DNA of 64,000 nt from JAUZRW01 sp034437755 (GTDB lineage: Bacteria; Chloroflexota; Anaerolineae; Aggregatilineales; Phototrophicaceae). The stretch lies in the NCBI GenBank assembly GCA_034437755.1, contig DAOTTV010000139.1, positions 1 to 64,000 on the forward strand. The letters run 5' to 3'. A program made the translations under genes and the position numbers. The notes below the pieces were generated by a model. The model saw nothing but the letters and a program-made list of their open reading frames with translations, did not search any database and was not told the DNA's origin. Shown in pieces: positions 37,001 to 44,438 of this stretch; within the stretch, counting starts at the first letter, position 1, and the number at the start of each line of letters is the position of its first letter.

Positions 37001-38691
37001 TTATGGCGCTCTCTGGTTCAACCAAAGGTGGCTTCGGGCCGATTACCCAGCTTGCGGGTATGCGCGGTCTGATGGCTGATCCGTCCGGTCGGATTATCGA
37101 TCTGCCGATCCGCAGTCACTTCCGCGAAGGCTTGAACGCGCTCGAATACTTCATCTCGACACACGGGGCGCGTAAAGGTCTAGCGGATACGGCTCTGCGT
37201 ACCGCCGATGCTGGGTATCTCACCCGTCGTCTTGTCGACGTGGCGCAAGATGTCATCGTGAAAGAAGTCGATTGTGGCGTTGAATATGGCTTGGTCATCA
37301 AGCGCAGTGACGACATTGGCGGTCAAAGCCTTGCTGAGCGTATCGCCGGGCGTTGCTCGACACGCGAGATTCATCATCCTGAAACAGGTGATCTCATCGT
37401 TGCCAAGAACGGCGTGATCGATGAAGACATCGCTGGAGAAATTCAAGCAACGTCGCTGGCAGAAGTTGAGGTTCGTAGTCCGATGACATGCCAGCTCGAG
37501 AGTGGCATCTGTTCTCTGTGCTACGGGCGTGATCTGGGTACGGGTGACATGGTGACGATCGGGACTGCCGTTGGCATCATCGCCGCGCAGTCTATCGGCG
37601 AGCCGGGTACACAGCTAACACTACGGACGTTCCACACTGGTGGTACTGCCGCCGCTGGTGGTGACATCACAACGGGTCTCCCGCGTGTGGAGGAATTGTT
37701 CGAAGCACGCAAAGCACCCAAGGGTGAATCAGTCATGACAGAAGTCGGGGGCGTGTTGCGCATCCGCGAGCGCGAAGATGGTGCGCGTATTGCGAAAATC
37801 ATCGATAGCGAAGTCACACGTCAAGAACATCGTCTGCCTGCTGACTACGAACTGGTCGTCGAAGATGGCGAAACCGTGAAGAAGGGCGCGACTCTCGCAG
37901 AGGAGAGCGGTGGCAAAGGCAAGGTGACGAGCGATATCGCTGGCGAAGTTTACATCGAAGATGGTGTGATCTACGTTCGGAGTGAAAAGCGCGAAGAACA
38001 CGATTACGAAATTCCAGTGAATGCGCGCCTGCGTCCTGAAATCCACGACGGTATGGAAATCCAGCCCGGCACGCAACTGACAGTCGGGTCGCTCAATCCG
38101 CATCAAATCCTGAAAGTTCTCGGTGAAGATGCGACACAGAAATACCTACTGTCAGAGATCCAGCAAGTGTATCGTAGTCAGGGTGTGAGCATCGCTGATA
38201 AGCACTTTGAGGTGATGATCCGCAAGATGCTGAATAAGATTCAGATCACACGCAGTGGCGATACAGAGGTATTGCCGGGTGAATTCATCGATAAACGTCA
38301 GTTGTTGAGTATCAATGAAGAAATTCTAGCAGAAGGTGGTGAGCCTGCGGGTGGTATTCCGCTCTTGATGGGTATCACAAAGGCGGCACTCAGCACCGAT
38401 AGCTTCTTGTCTGCGTCTAGCTTCCAACATACGATTCGTGTGCTGGCCGGCGCGGCGATCGAAGGTAAGATCGATCCGCTGAAAGGCTTGAAAGAGAATG
38501 TCATCATCGGTAAGCTGATCCCGGCAGGTACGGGCTACTTCGCCCATATGGAACGGCGTAACGAACTGGAGACAGCTTCGGGAGAATTCCAGACGATTCC
38601 CTTGCAGGAAAAATCACAAGAGAATCCCTATGATCTGCCGGATAGTTTCCCGTCAGCGCCCGCCAGCGATGAAGGATACATCGGTAGTTAA
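34084..38691 (+). CDS. rpoC: DNA-directed RNA polymerase subunit beta'
   Basis: This is the catalytic subunit of RNA polymerase, 1535 residues, from a TTG start at 34084 with GAGGAGG eight bases upstream. The N-terminal zinc site is Cys59, Cys61, Cys74 and Cys77. A long coiled-coil insertion occupies about residues 145-325, before the conserved LQFLSENRYRELK. The magnesium-binding motif NADFDGD is at 625-631 (Asp627, 629, 631). The trigger-loop region and second zinc site (GRCSTREI, SGICSLCYG) follow. rpoB, normally just upstream, is absent, and rpoC has its own promoter and terminator. No frameshift or missing core motif is seen. Confidence 0.98.
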   Translation: MEAKDFSALRVSLASPDQIRSWSYGEVTKPETINYRRLRPEKDGLFCEAIFGPTRDWQCYCGKYKNIRYRGIVCDKCGVEVTRSSVRRERMGHIDLAAPVAHVWYTRRVPSYLGMLLDVSRRNLDRVLYFAQYVITNVDENMRNRAISRINKELDLKEKELGGDIKDRMDEIRGNHDEFVEQYDNRAAEITQHFDKELARLTDEMMQEAQRLQDEVEAQMGQPAAHDISFEPLDRVLVAKGETVTNEHLNKIQEEVDRYLGDLQSEIETMRQQEMDKLSTEVDNVSSEVNTVLDDHLEELESRLENIRASAEKQIQELKELDVLQFLSENRYRELKGRYGNVFEASMGAEAFYEILRHLDLEKLAKELWHEVRTTRSKQRKKKATKRLRVVEALKGSTNRPEWMILTVLPVIPPDLRPMVQLDGGRFATSDLNDLYRRVINRNNRLKHLLELGAPDVIVRNEKRMLQEAVDSLIDNSQRGKALSRRGRRELKSLSDMLKGKKGRFRRNLLGKRVDYSGRSVIVIGPRLKLHECGLPKTMALELYRPFVISKLVQHSYASNVKGAKRIIEREKPEVWEVLEQVIKDRPVLLNRAPTLHRLGIQAFEPQLVEGKAIQIHPLVCSAFNADFDGDQMAVHVPLSEKAVQEARRYMLSTRNLLKPSDGSPIVGPSKDMVLGIYYLTMDPTVELVTLKENAEKFRSERSIYGEDVRVGIAVRSNGYYYTQHRNVPGKVLYEDVTEEDENGRQKVIETSVERTIRALREGEVDVMLANTVEMRKLMERYEWHDVLEISNLHERRHVVDMDEVHYLYDLGLVELHTPILLGNVYDHESPQERPEPTTVGRAVFNRILPDEMRYVQETLGKKGLQKLVARAYQMLGSDRTTDVVDAIKNYGFKFATLSGTTIAVSDLTIPERRGDIMERAEKNVTRAERDFRRGLMTEEERYQITVNEWTNAKSELEDLLHVTLDPYGPVAVMALSGSTKGGFGPITQLAGMRGLMADPSGRIIDLPIRSHFREGLNALEYFISTHGARKGLADTALRTADAGYLTRRLVDVAQDVIVKEVDCGVEYGLVIKRSDDIGGQSLAERIAGRCSTREIHHPETGDLIVAKNGVIDEDIAGEIQATSLAEVEVRSPMTCQLESGICSLCYGRDLGTGDMVTIGTAVGIIAAQSIGEPGTQLTLRTFHTGGTAAAGGDITTGLPRVEELFEARKAPKGESVMTEVGGVLRIREREDGARIAKIIDSEVTRQEHRLPADYELVVEDGETVKKGATLAEESGGKGKVTSDIAGEVYIEDGVIYVRSEKREEHDYEIPVNARLRPEIHDGMEIQPGTQLTVGSLNPHQILKVLGEDATQKYLLSEIQQVYRSQGVSIADKHFEVMIRKMLNKIQITRSGDTEVLPGEFIDKRQLLSINEEILAEGGEPAGGIPLLMGITKAALSTDSFLSASSFQHTIRVLAGAAIEGKIDPLKGLKENVIIGKLIPAGTGYFAHMERRNELETASGEFQTIPLQEKSQENPYDLPDSFPSAPASDEGYIGS

Positions 38692-38711
38692 CCGGCGATA
38701 GCAATCCCCCC

Positions 38712-38746
38712 AAAAAACGCGAAGGAATAAGTGCCTTCGCGTTTTT
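38712..38746 (+). terminator. Strong intrinsic terminator of rpoC
   Basis: AAAAACGCGAAGG (38713-38725) and CCTTCGCGTTTTT (38734-38746) form a perfect 13-bp stem with an 8-nt loop, ending in a run of five T. Confidence 0.93.
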
Positions 38747-39190
38747 GATTCTGTCGATCAGATGCTACGGATTCCGGATGACCTCAATGTGCATCAGCGT
38801 CGTGGATCAACCCAGAAGCGATGGTATAATCGCAGGCGCGGGCTTCTCAATCGTTGCTAAGGTTGGGTTGTTTGTCCCGTCGCACGAGTGGCAACTATCA
38901 GTAACGATTGCTTGCATCATAATGGCAGAATAGGCTAAGTAGATATGTGGCAGACCAATCGACATTCCATGGTGATTTTTCTGATTACGAACTTTATTAC
39001 GAAAAATTAGGTGATTTTCGATGAAAAAATGCCCAATTTTGTCCTGAAATCATCATTCTCACATAGATTCGATGAAAAAGTTGCTCAGATATGATAGATT
39101 TTGCCTAAAAATTGTAATACTTTTTGTAAACCACAGAATCCGTTAGAACTGGGCTAGTTTACCCATTTGATTTCAACAGCGCCTGTGTCA
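38747..39190. other. Gene-free, partly AT-rich interval with a possible small RNA
   Basis: There is no convincing protein gene in these 444 bp. A TATAAT box at 38825-38830 is followed by arms 38848-38858 and 38900-38910 that pair over 11 bp (one G-U), with inner GTTG/CAAC pairing, so a structured RNA is possible. From about 38940 to 39150 the sequence is clearly AT-rich, with nothing I can name. Confidence 0.4.
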
Positions 39191-39730
39191 TCAGGTGTTT
39201 TGCTCCAGCACATGCAGTAGATCATCCACTGGTGGACGGTCAGTCGGGTCATCACTGCGATAAGCCAGGCGCACGATACCACTGGTATCGATGATGAAAT
39301 CACCGCCCATCTGGTATGGATCACCGGATGATCGCTTGAGTGATTCGCCTTTTATGAGACGTTTTGCATAATCCCATAAGACTTTCGGTTGCCACGTTTT
39401 CCAGAATGACCGCTTCATGCCGTAACGATCATAAACGTCATTACCTTCATCAACCAATAACGGAAACTCTACACCGGTATCTTTCAACCAGCGGTCAGCC
39501 CAGTAGCCACCGGTGAATGTAACGACAACAATCTGGGTATTACGGTCATCAAATTGTGCTTTTCGCTCGCGCAACTGCGCGACATGCTCGCGGCAGGGCA
39601 GTCAACCGAGGTGCCGCAGAAATACCAGCAATACGTTTTGATTGCTTATCAAAGCATTTAAACTGATATCATGACCACTCTGCTTATCCGGCAGTGTGAA
39701 TGTCGGAGCTTTTTGATTTTCTTGTAACAT
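39191..39730 (-). CDS. Peroxiredoxin-like (AhpC/TSA family) protein, candidate selenoprotein with in-frame UGA
   Basis: Read through one TGA at 39602-39604, this frame gives a 179-residue thioredoxin-fold protein of the AhpC/TSA type. N-terminal APTFTLPDKQSG is followed by LLVFLRHLG-U-LPCREHVAQL, where TGA is codon 43 and Cys46 follows. In relatives this motif reads FLRHFGCPxCREH, so TGA replaces exactly the first redox Cys of CxxC. The rest (VEFPLLVDE, VYDRYGM, GGDFIIDTSGIVRLAYRS) is intact. A hairpin starts five bases after the TGA. Selenocysteine at the active site is the best reading; a recent nonsense mutation is the alternative. Without readthrough only residues 1-42 would be made. The ATG at 39730 has a weak ribosome site. 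Confidence 0.7.
39575..39596 (-). promoter_or_regulatory. Candidate bacterial SECIS hairpin
   Basis: Directly after the in-frame TGA, CTGC(C)GCGA pairs with TCGCGCAG: eight base pairs with a single bulged C and a 5-nt apical loop GCATG beginning with G. Bacterial SECIS elements have such a stem with a G at the start of the loop. The loop starts 14 nt after the TGA, slightly closer than in Escherichia coli fdhF (18 nt by my count). Confidence 0.55.
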
Positions 39731-40205
39731 TGCTTATTTTATCTCAAGGACTAACGACCATTTCATCATGTATGATAATCAGCACAGATAAGATGCCTAT
39801 TTTATAGAGGTTGGCAAACACTTAAAATTTACGTGAGACGTAGCCCATTTGCTTGGGATGTCCGTATAACTCAGGATGACACTTTGCATGGATGTGAATG
39901 ACGAAAGCAGTATTGCGAATCAACATTTTCAGTTAAGATAGAAACATATCGGAGACAAAAGTAAGGTGATGAAAGAAGTCGAACTCAACTGAAAAGAATG
40001 TGAAATAGCCATCAGCCAAGCAACAATACATAAGTCCAGCATCCGAACAGATGATAGACGATATGTGACAGGTTATTGGAAAAACGGATGGAAGAGTAGC
40101 AAACAGAGTAGGGCAGGTTGACGGACAGCATCCCGAAACATAATCCGATAAAACAATCATGTGAAGGGACAAAACCTGAATGGTGATGCCACCCGACATA
40201 ACATA
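39731..40205. other. Gene-free interval upstream of the candidate selenoprotein gene
   Basis: This stretch of about 475 bp has short open frames only, rich in stop codons and without family motifs. I see no tRNA, promoter of good quality or repeat in it. Confidence 0.5.
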
Positions 40206-40242
40206 GACACCCTAGCATATGGATCAAACCAGCTAGGGTGTC
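40206..40242. repeat. 11-bp perfect inverted repeat
   Basis: GACACCCTAGC (40206-40216) and GCTAGGGTGTC (40232-40242) pair perfectly across 15 nt; one more A-T pair extends it to 12 bp. It has no T-run on either strand. It lies 31 bp before the hairpin-rich element and could belong to it. Confidence 0.7.
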
Positions 40243-40273
40243 TGTGGTTATACTCGGTAAAATCCTCAATGTA

Positions 40274-40490
40274 CTAGTGTTTGACCAATTTAGTTTTGAT
40301 TAAATTGCTAAAGGGCTTCGCCCTTTAAACCCACAATCTTTTGCAAAAACTTGACCAAAACTCTGAGCGTGAAAATCTATGATTTTCACAAATTGAAAGT
40401 TTTTGGTGTTCCCTTTTTCCAAAAAGGGGACGAAAAGTATCTTAAATACTTTTGTGGTCGGGTACTAGGCTCCTTCTAAATTGACACTAG
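40274..40490. mobile_element. MITE-like element with terminal inverted repeats and five internal hairpins
   Basis: The left end (40274-40293) reads CTAGTGT, five extra bases, then CAATTTAG; the right end (40476-40490) is the inverse CTAAATTGACACTAG. Inside are perfect hairpins at 40286-40307, 40309-40327 (AAAGGGC-TTC-GCCCTTT), 40369-40389 (GTGAAAATC-TAT-GATTTTCAC), 40409-40430 and 40433-40453 (AAAAGTAT-CTTAA-ATACTTTT). No transposase is encoded. Terminal repeats plus palindromes fit a non-autonomous, possibly multi-copy element. No clear target-site duplication is visible. Confidence 0.6.
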
Positions 40491-40569
40491 CTTGCCATAT
40501 CATCCACCCTAAATTCGTGTATACTGATATGAAAATATGTATATGCAAATAGATAATGGAGATAATATT

Positions 40570-42819
40570 ATGAAAAAAATACTCACATTATGCGTGTTGT
40601 TGCTGTTGCCGGTGATGGTCACGGCGCAGACGACAGATTTTGCAACGGTTTTTACTTATGAAGGCTATCTAGAAGCAAACGGCATTCCCGTTAATGACTC
40701 GTGTGCGATGCAGTTTGCACTATTCGATGCTGTGACCGGTGGCAACCAGATTGCAACTACCCAGATTATCAACCCCGTGATTGTGACTGACGGCATTTTT
40801 ACGGTGCAACTCGATTTTGGTGTAGATGCCTTCAATAACATCGACCATTATCTCGAGATTACCGTCAACTGTGGCGACGGTGACGAAGTGCTTAGCCCTC
40901 GACAGGCGATTATACCTGTGCCTTATGCCCTCAGTATGTATGGCTTACGCACGATTCCGAACACTTTCGGCATAAACATCATCGGCGGTGATGCTGGAAA
41001 CAGTATCCAAAACGGTGCAGTCGGCGCGATAATTGCCGGTGGCGGCAATTCATTCGGCGTGAACACGATTTACAGCGAGTTCGGCGTCATCAGCGGTGGG
41101 TCAAACAACGTTGTCGGGGTCGATGGCGAAAGCAATGCCAATCAGGGGTATGGTGTGATCGGCGGCGGGCGCGATAACGTTGCCAATTCAGTGAATACGA
41201 CCGTCGGCGGGGGTGGTAGTAATCAAGCCATCGGCGGCAATGCGACGGTAGCGGGGGGCTTCCGCAACGAGGCAACAGCTGTCAATTCGTCAGTTGGGGG
41301 TGGGGATAGTAACCGCAGCATTGGGGATAATACGACGGTGGGCGGTGGCTTCACCAATACCGCGAGCGGCTTCAGCGCGACGATCGCCGGCGGACTTATC
41401 GGAATAGCATCCGGGGGCTATGCGGCGATCGGCGGGGGTGAGAGCAATCAAGCGACAGGGAGTCATGCGACGGTGAGTGGCGGTAATCGAAATCGTGCAA
41501 ATGCGGACTCTGCGACCGTGAGTGGGGGACAGGACAACAAGACTTTCGATAACTTCAGCACGGTGTCGGGGGGCGATAACAATCGTGCCGGCAGTGATGA
41601 TACACCGAGCCAAGACCCGACCAATGCCCAATACGCGACCATCGGCGGTGGTCAGAATAACGTGGCGCGTGCGATTCATGCAACTGTAGGCGGTGGCGGT
41701 GATAATTTTGTTGGCGGCAATCATGGCACGGTCGCAGGTGGTATCTTCAACAATGCGAGCGGCACCTTAGCTAGCATCGGTGGTGGTAACGCCAACGAAG
41801 CCTTCGGCGCGTGGAATACGATTGCAGGAGGTGACCGCAATCGGACGAACGATGATTACAGCAGTATCGGCGGTGGATTGGGTAATGATGCCATCGGAAC
41901 GGGTAGCACAATTGCGGGAGGTATCCGTAACTTCATTCATGGTCAGCTGGGGACGGTTGCCGGCGGTGGTAACAACGACGAATCGCTGGCAAATATCGTC
42001 TATGATGATTATGGCACGATAGGTGGCGGCACAAATAATAGGGCTGGATCGAATGAAAACCCGCTCAACGATGGCACGCCGCAGAATACGACGAACGCGC
42101 CTTATGTGACCATCGGTGGCGGTCATGCCAATCTCGCGACTGCTGATAGCGCGACCATTGGCGGCGGTGATACGAATCTAGCCACTGGCGCTTATGCGAC
42201 AATCCCCGGTGGGCGCGAGAATGTGGTGAGTGGGGACTATGGCTTCGCTACTGGACGCACGGCACAAGCGATCCATACCGGCGCGTTCGTCTGGGCAGAT
42301 AGCCGCACGGCGGCTGTTGCTTCACCGACATCGGATACTTTCAGCGTCAGCGCACAAGGGGGTATCTGGCTGGGGACAGGTGTTACACCCGTGTTGAATC
42401 CGAGCGCTTTCATCAGCACGGATACCGGGGCGTATCTCTCGTCAAGTGGCGTTTGGACAAATGCCAGTGACCGTAATCTCAAGACTGATTTCATGTCGGT
42501 GGACGCACAAGTGATTTTAGATACGCTAGCTGAGCTTGATTTGACATCGTGGCGCTATCTCACTGACGAGGATACCCGTCACATTGGCGTAATGGCGCAG
42601 GATTTCTACGCCGCGTTCGGCTATGGGAGCGATGATACGAGTATTGGGACGGTCGATATGGATGGTGTGCTAGTCGCCAGTGTGCAAGCCCTCCATGAGC
42701 AAAATCAAGCATTATCTGCCCGCATTGAGGCACTAGAAGCACGCCAATCCGGCATCAGTCCGGCGTGGGTCGTCGTTGCCATCATGGGAATGTGGTTTGT
42801 GCTACGTCGCCGTGATTGA
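40570..42819 (+). CDS. Secreted YadA-head-like repeat protein with C-terminal S74 chaperone domain
   Basis: The protein has 749 residues from the ATG at 40570, which has GGAG eight bases upstream. Signal peptide: 1-20 (ending VTAQ). Residues 25-135 form an N-terminal domain (FTYEGYLEANG, SPRQAIIPVPYALS). Residues about 137-560 are many short repeats, mostly 15 residues, of the form (V/I)xGGxxNxAxGxxAT, like the left-handed beta-roll of YadA heads. Residues about 630-720 are a peptidase S74 intramolecular chaperone domain: Ser633 in SDRNLKTD and His671 in RHIGVMAQDFY; in phage tailspikes it trimerises the fibre and then cuts itself off before the Ser. A TM helix and RRRD end the protein. Confidence 0.85.
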   Translation: MKKILTLCVLLLLPVMVTAQTTDFATVFTYEGYLEANGIPVNDSCAMQFALFDAVTGGNQIATTQIINPVIVTDGIFTVQLDFGVDAFNNIDHYLEITVNCGDGDEVLSPRQAIIPVPYALSMYGLRTIPNTFGINIIGGDAGNSIQNGAVGAIIAGGGNSFGVNTIYSEFGVISGGSNNVVGVDGESNANQGYGVIGGGRDNVANSVNTTVGGGGSNQAIGGNATVAGGFRNEATAVNSSVGGGDSNRSIGDNTTVGGGFTNTASGFSATIAGGLIGIASGGYAAIGGGESNQATGSHATVSGGNRNRANADSATVSGGQDNKTFDNFSTVSGGDNNRAGSDDTPSQDPTNAQYATIGGGQNNVARAIHATVGGGGDNFVGGNHGTVAGGIFNNASGTLASIGGGNANEAFGAWNTIAGGDRNRTNDDYSSIGGGLGNDAIGTGSTIAGGIRNFIHGQLGTVAGGGNNDESLANIVYDDYGTIGGGTNNRAGSNENPLNDGTPQNTTNAPYVTIGGGHANLATADSATIGGGDTNLATGAYATIPGGRENVVSGDYGFATGRTAQAIHTGAFVWADSRTAAVASPTSDTFSVSAQGGIWLGTGVTPVLNPSAFISTDTGAYLSSSGVWTNASDRNLKTDFMSVDAQVILDTLAELDLTSWRYLTDEDTRHIGVMAQDFYAAFGYGSDDTSIGTVDMDGVLVASVQALHEQNQALSARIEALEARQSGISPAWVVVAIMGMWFVLRRRD
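40978..42240 (+). repeat. Coding tandem repeats of about 45 bp (15 residues)
   Basis: Units of the type GGGxxNxAxGxxATI recur through this segment of the S74-domain protein, well preserved at the protein level and diverged at the DNA level. Two places carry longer insertions (near 41595-41630 and 42045-42100), both ending in NAxYxTIGGG. Confidence 0.8.
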
Positions 42820-42835
42820 GTTGAGCTATAGCGGA

Positions 42836-42870
42836 CGAAGCCACAATGTACTGCGTGTATCGTGGCTTCG
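42836..42870. terminator. Bidirectional hairpin between converging genes
   Basis: CGAAGCCAC (42836-42844) and GTGGCTTCG (42862-42870) pair perfectly, and the pairing can be extended inward with G-U pairs. It is flanked by two copies of TATAGCGGAC (42827-42836 and 42883-42892). Confidence 0.6.
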
Positions 42871-42892
42871 CAAAAGTTAATGTATAGCGGAC

Positions 42893-44353
42893 TCATGGGC
42901 GATTGACCAATTGATGATAGAGCGGACGAATCTCAACACCGGGGATGAACAGGCTATAGCCGACCATCTCGTTCCGCTGTTCGATCAGCGTAAGGTTGGC
43001 AAAATTCAGATTCCACAGGATCATCACGCCGACATAATCCAGCGATTGTGCGATTTCAAAGGCGCGTAAGGTATATTGTGCCTGTTGATTGGGCGATGTA
43101 TAACGCATCCATGGCTCAGGTGGCTCGGTCGTGATACCGGCCCACGATGACCAACCGAACTCAGTCGCCCATAATTGTACGTTCGCATGTCCGTTTTCTA
43201 CCATGATCTCGCGCATCTCTTCAATATTGTGAATGAAGAAAAAGTGTGGGTCATCGTCCCAACCGCGATCGGGGATTTGGTTACAACAGCGTATATCCGG
43301 TGGATTGCCCCACCCATAGGGATGAATGCCAACGGCGATGTTGCTATATCCGCCTGTAGCTAATCCGGCGGCGTACATTTGACGCAGGTAGAGGCGATCA
43401 TCGACGTTGCCGGCGGCGGTGTTGGTGCCTGTCGGCGCTAAGCCTGCCGTGACGACCGTTATATCGGGGCTGTAGGCGCGCACAGCATCGTAGCCGGCTT
43501 GAAAGAGCGACATATATGCCGCACCTGTCTGCGGCAGATTCCCCGTCCACTCCCGCCGTAGATTTGGTTCATTCCAGATTTCGACGGCGGCGACTTCATC
43601 TCCGACTTTATCGAGCAGGAAATTGATAAAATATGCCAGTGCTTGCGGGTCAGCTGGCGGCCCGTCCATCTCGGTGATGCCGTTGCGTGCCCACGCTGGC
43701 GCTTTAGCGACGCTCAGCAAAACCTGAAAACCCTCGCGGTGGGCGCGTTCGACGTGTAACTGGAAGAGACGAAAGGTCGTATCGAATTGATTGGGGTGAT
43801 CGGGTTGGAGCCAACTCCAATTAGCTTGCATCTTCACCCAACCGACGCGCACCTGCTTCGTACGTTGCATCATCTGCCACCATGCATCAACGTCGAGATT
43901 GTAATATAACTGGACACCCATCTGCGATCCATCCAGCATCGGCGTTGCATCGAGCGGCGTTGCGACTGGCGTTTCCGGCACGGGAGTCGCTGTCGGCGGA
44001 ATAGGGGTCATGGTTGGGCGCGGTGTACTGGTCGGGGGCGGTGTGTAATCCGCGTCGATAATCGGGCCGAAAAACCCGTCATCACCATCGACCACCGTCG
44101 CTTCAGGCGTGCGATCTTGTGTGGGGGTCAGGCTGGGTGATGGTGTTGGCTCACTCGTATTGGTCACAGTGCGTTCTTGCTCAACAGGACTCGCCTGTGC
44201 AACGGATGTCACCGTTGTCTCCGCTTCTGTTGTAGCTTGGGGTGTCGCGGTGACGACGATGCGAATCGGTTCTTGCGGTACGCATCCAATGAGCAAGAGC
44301 AGACTGACGAACCAGAGTATGATTGTTTTTGGGATGTTGGTTGCATTGTTCAT
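42893..44353 (-). CDS. Lipoprotein with glycoside-hydrolase-type TIM barrel
   Basis: This is a 486-residue lipoprotein with lipobox LIGC (Cys24), a long Thr/Pro/Glu linker (about 30-140) and a TIM-barrel domain (about 144-486). The domain looks like clan-A glycoside hydrolases (GH5/GH39-type): acid/base Glu262 in IWNEPN and nucleophile candidate Glu398 in ATEFGW, with HPYGW between them. Clan-A retaining enzymes use exactly such a pair of Glu at the ends of strands 4 and 7. The substrate cannot be told. It would act on the outer face of the membrane and converges with the S74-domain protein gene. Confidence 0.83.
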   Translation of the reverse strand: MNNATNIPKTIILWFVSLLLLIGCVPQEPIRIVVTATPQATTEAETTVTSVAQASPVEQERTVTNTSEPTPSPSLTPTQDRTPEATVVDGDDGFFGPIIDADYTPPPTSTPRPTMTPIPPTATPVPETPVATPLDATPMLDGSQMGVQLYYNLDVDAWWQMMQRTKQVRVGWVKMQANWSWLQPDHPNQFDTTFRLFQLHVERAHREGFQVLLSVAKAPAWARNGITEMDGPPADPQALAYFINFLLDKVGDEVAAVEIWNEPNLRREWTGNLPQTGAAYMSLFQAGYDAVRAYSPDITVVTAGLAPTGTNTAAGNVDDRLYLRQMYAAGLATGGYSNIAVGIHPYGWGNPPDIRCCNQIPDRGWDDDPHFFFIHNIEEMREIMVENGHANVQLWATEFGWSSWAGITTEPPEPWMRYTSPNQQAQYTLRAFEIAQSLDYVGVMILWNLNFANLTLIEQRNEMVGYSLFIPGVEIRPLYHQLVNRP

Positions 44354-44409
44354 AGGGCAAATCCTACCACATTTGGAGATCGGCTTCTATATCTCACCGG
44401 AAACGTTGG

Positions 44410-44438
44410 TTGAAAATCAGATAAGCGTCATGTATAGT
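44410..44438 (+). promoter_or_regulatory. Likely promoter of gyrA
   Basis: TTGAAA (44410-44415) and TATAGT (44433-44438) are 17 bp apart, about 110 bp before the gyrA start. It is the best promoter match in the gap between the divergent genes. Confidence 0.6.

Noticed and set aside
38745..38933. 62-codon open frame after the rpoC terminator
   Set aside because: It starts within the terminator tail, lacks a ribosome site and family motifs, and covers a potential RNA stem.
39191..39730. Peroxiredoxin-like gene as a plain pseudogene
   Set aside because: Only one defect exists, a TGA exactly at the redox Cys codon, followed by a hairpin; the remaining frame and motifs are intact. Not excluded, but ranked below selenocysteine.
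39933..40269. Short minus-strand open frames rich in Cys, Ser and His
   Set aside because: No ribosome site, signal, or domain; the composition follows from AT-rich reverse-complement sequence.
40274..40490. CRISPR-like array
   Set aside because: The palindromes differ in sequence and spacing and do not form direct repeats with spacers.
41090..42126. Long minus-strand open frames opposite the repeat protein
   Set aside because: They arise from the Gly/Asn-rich coding repeats on the plus strand and show no start signals or domains.
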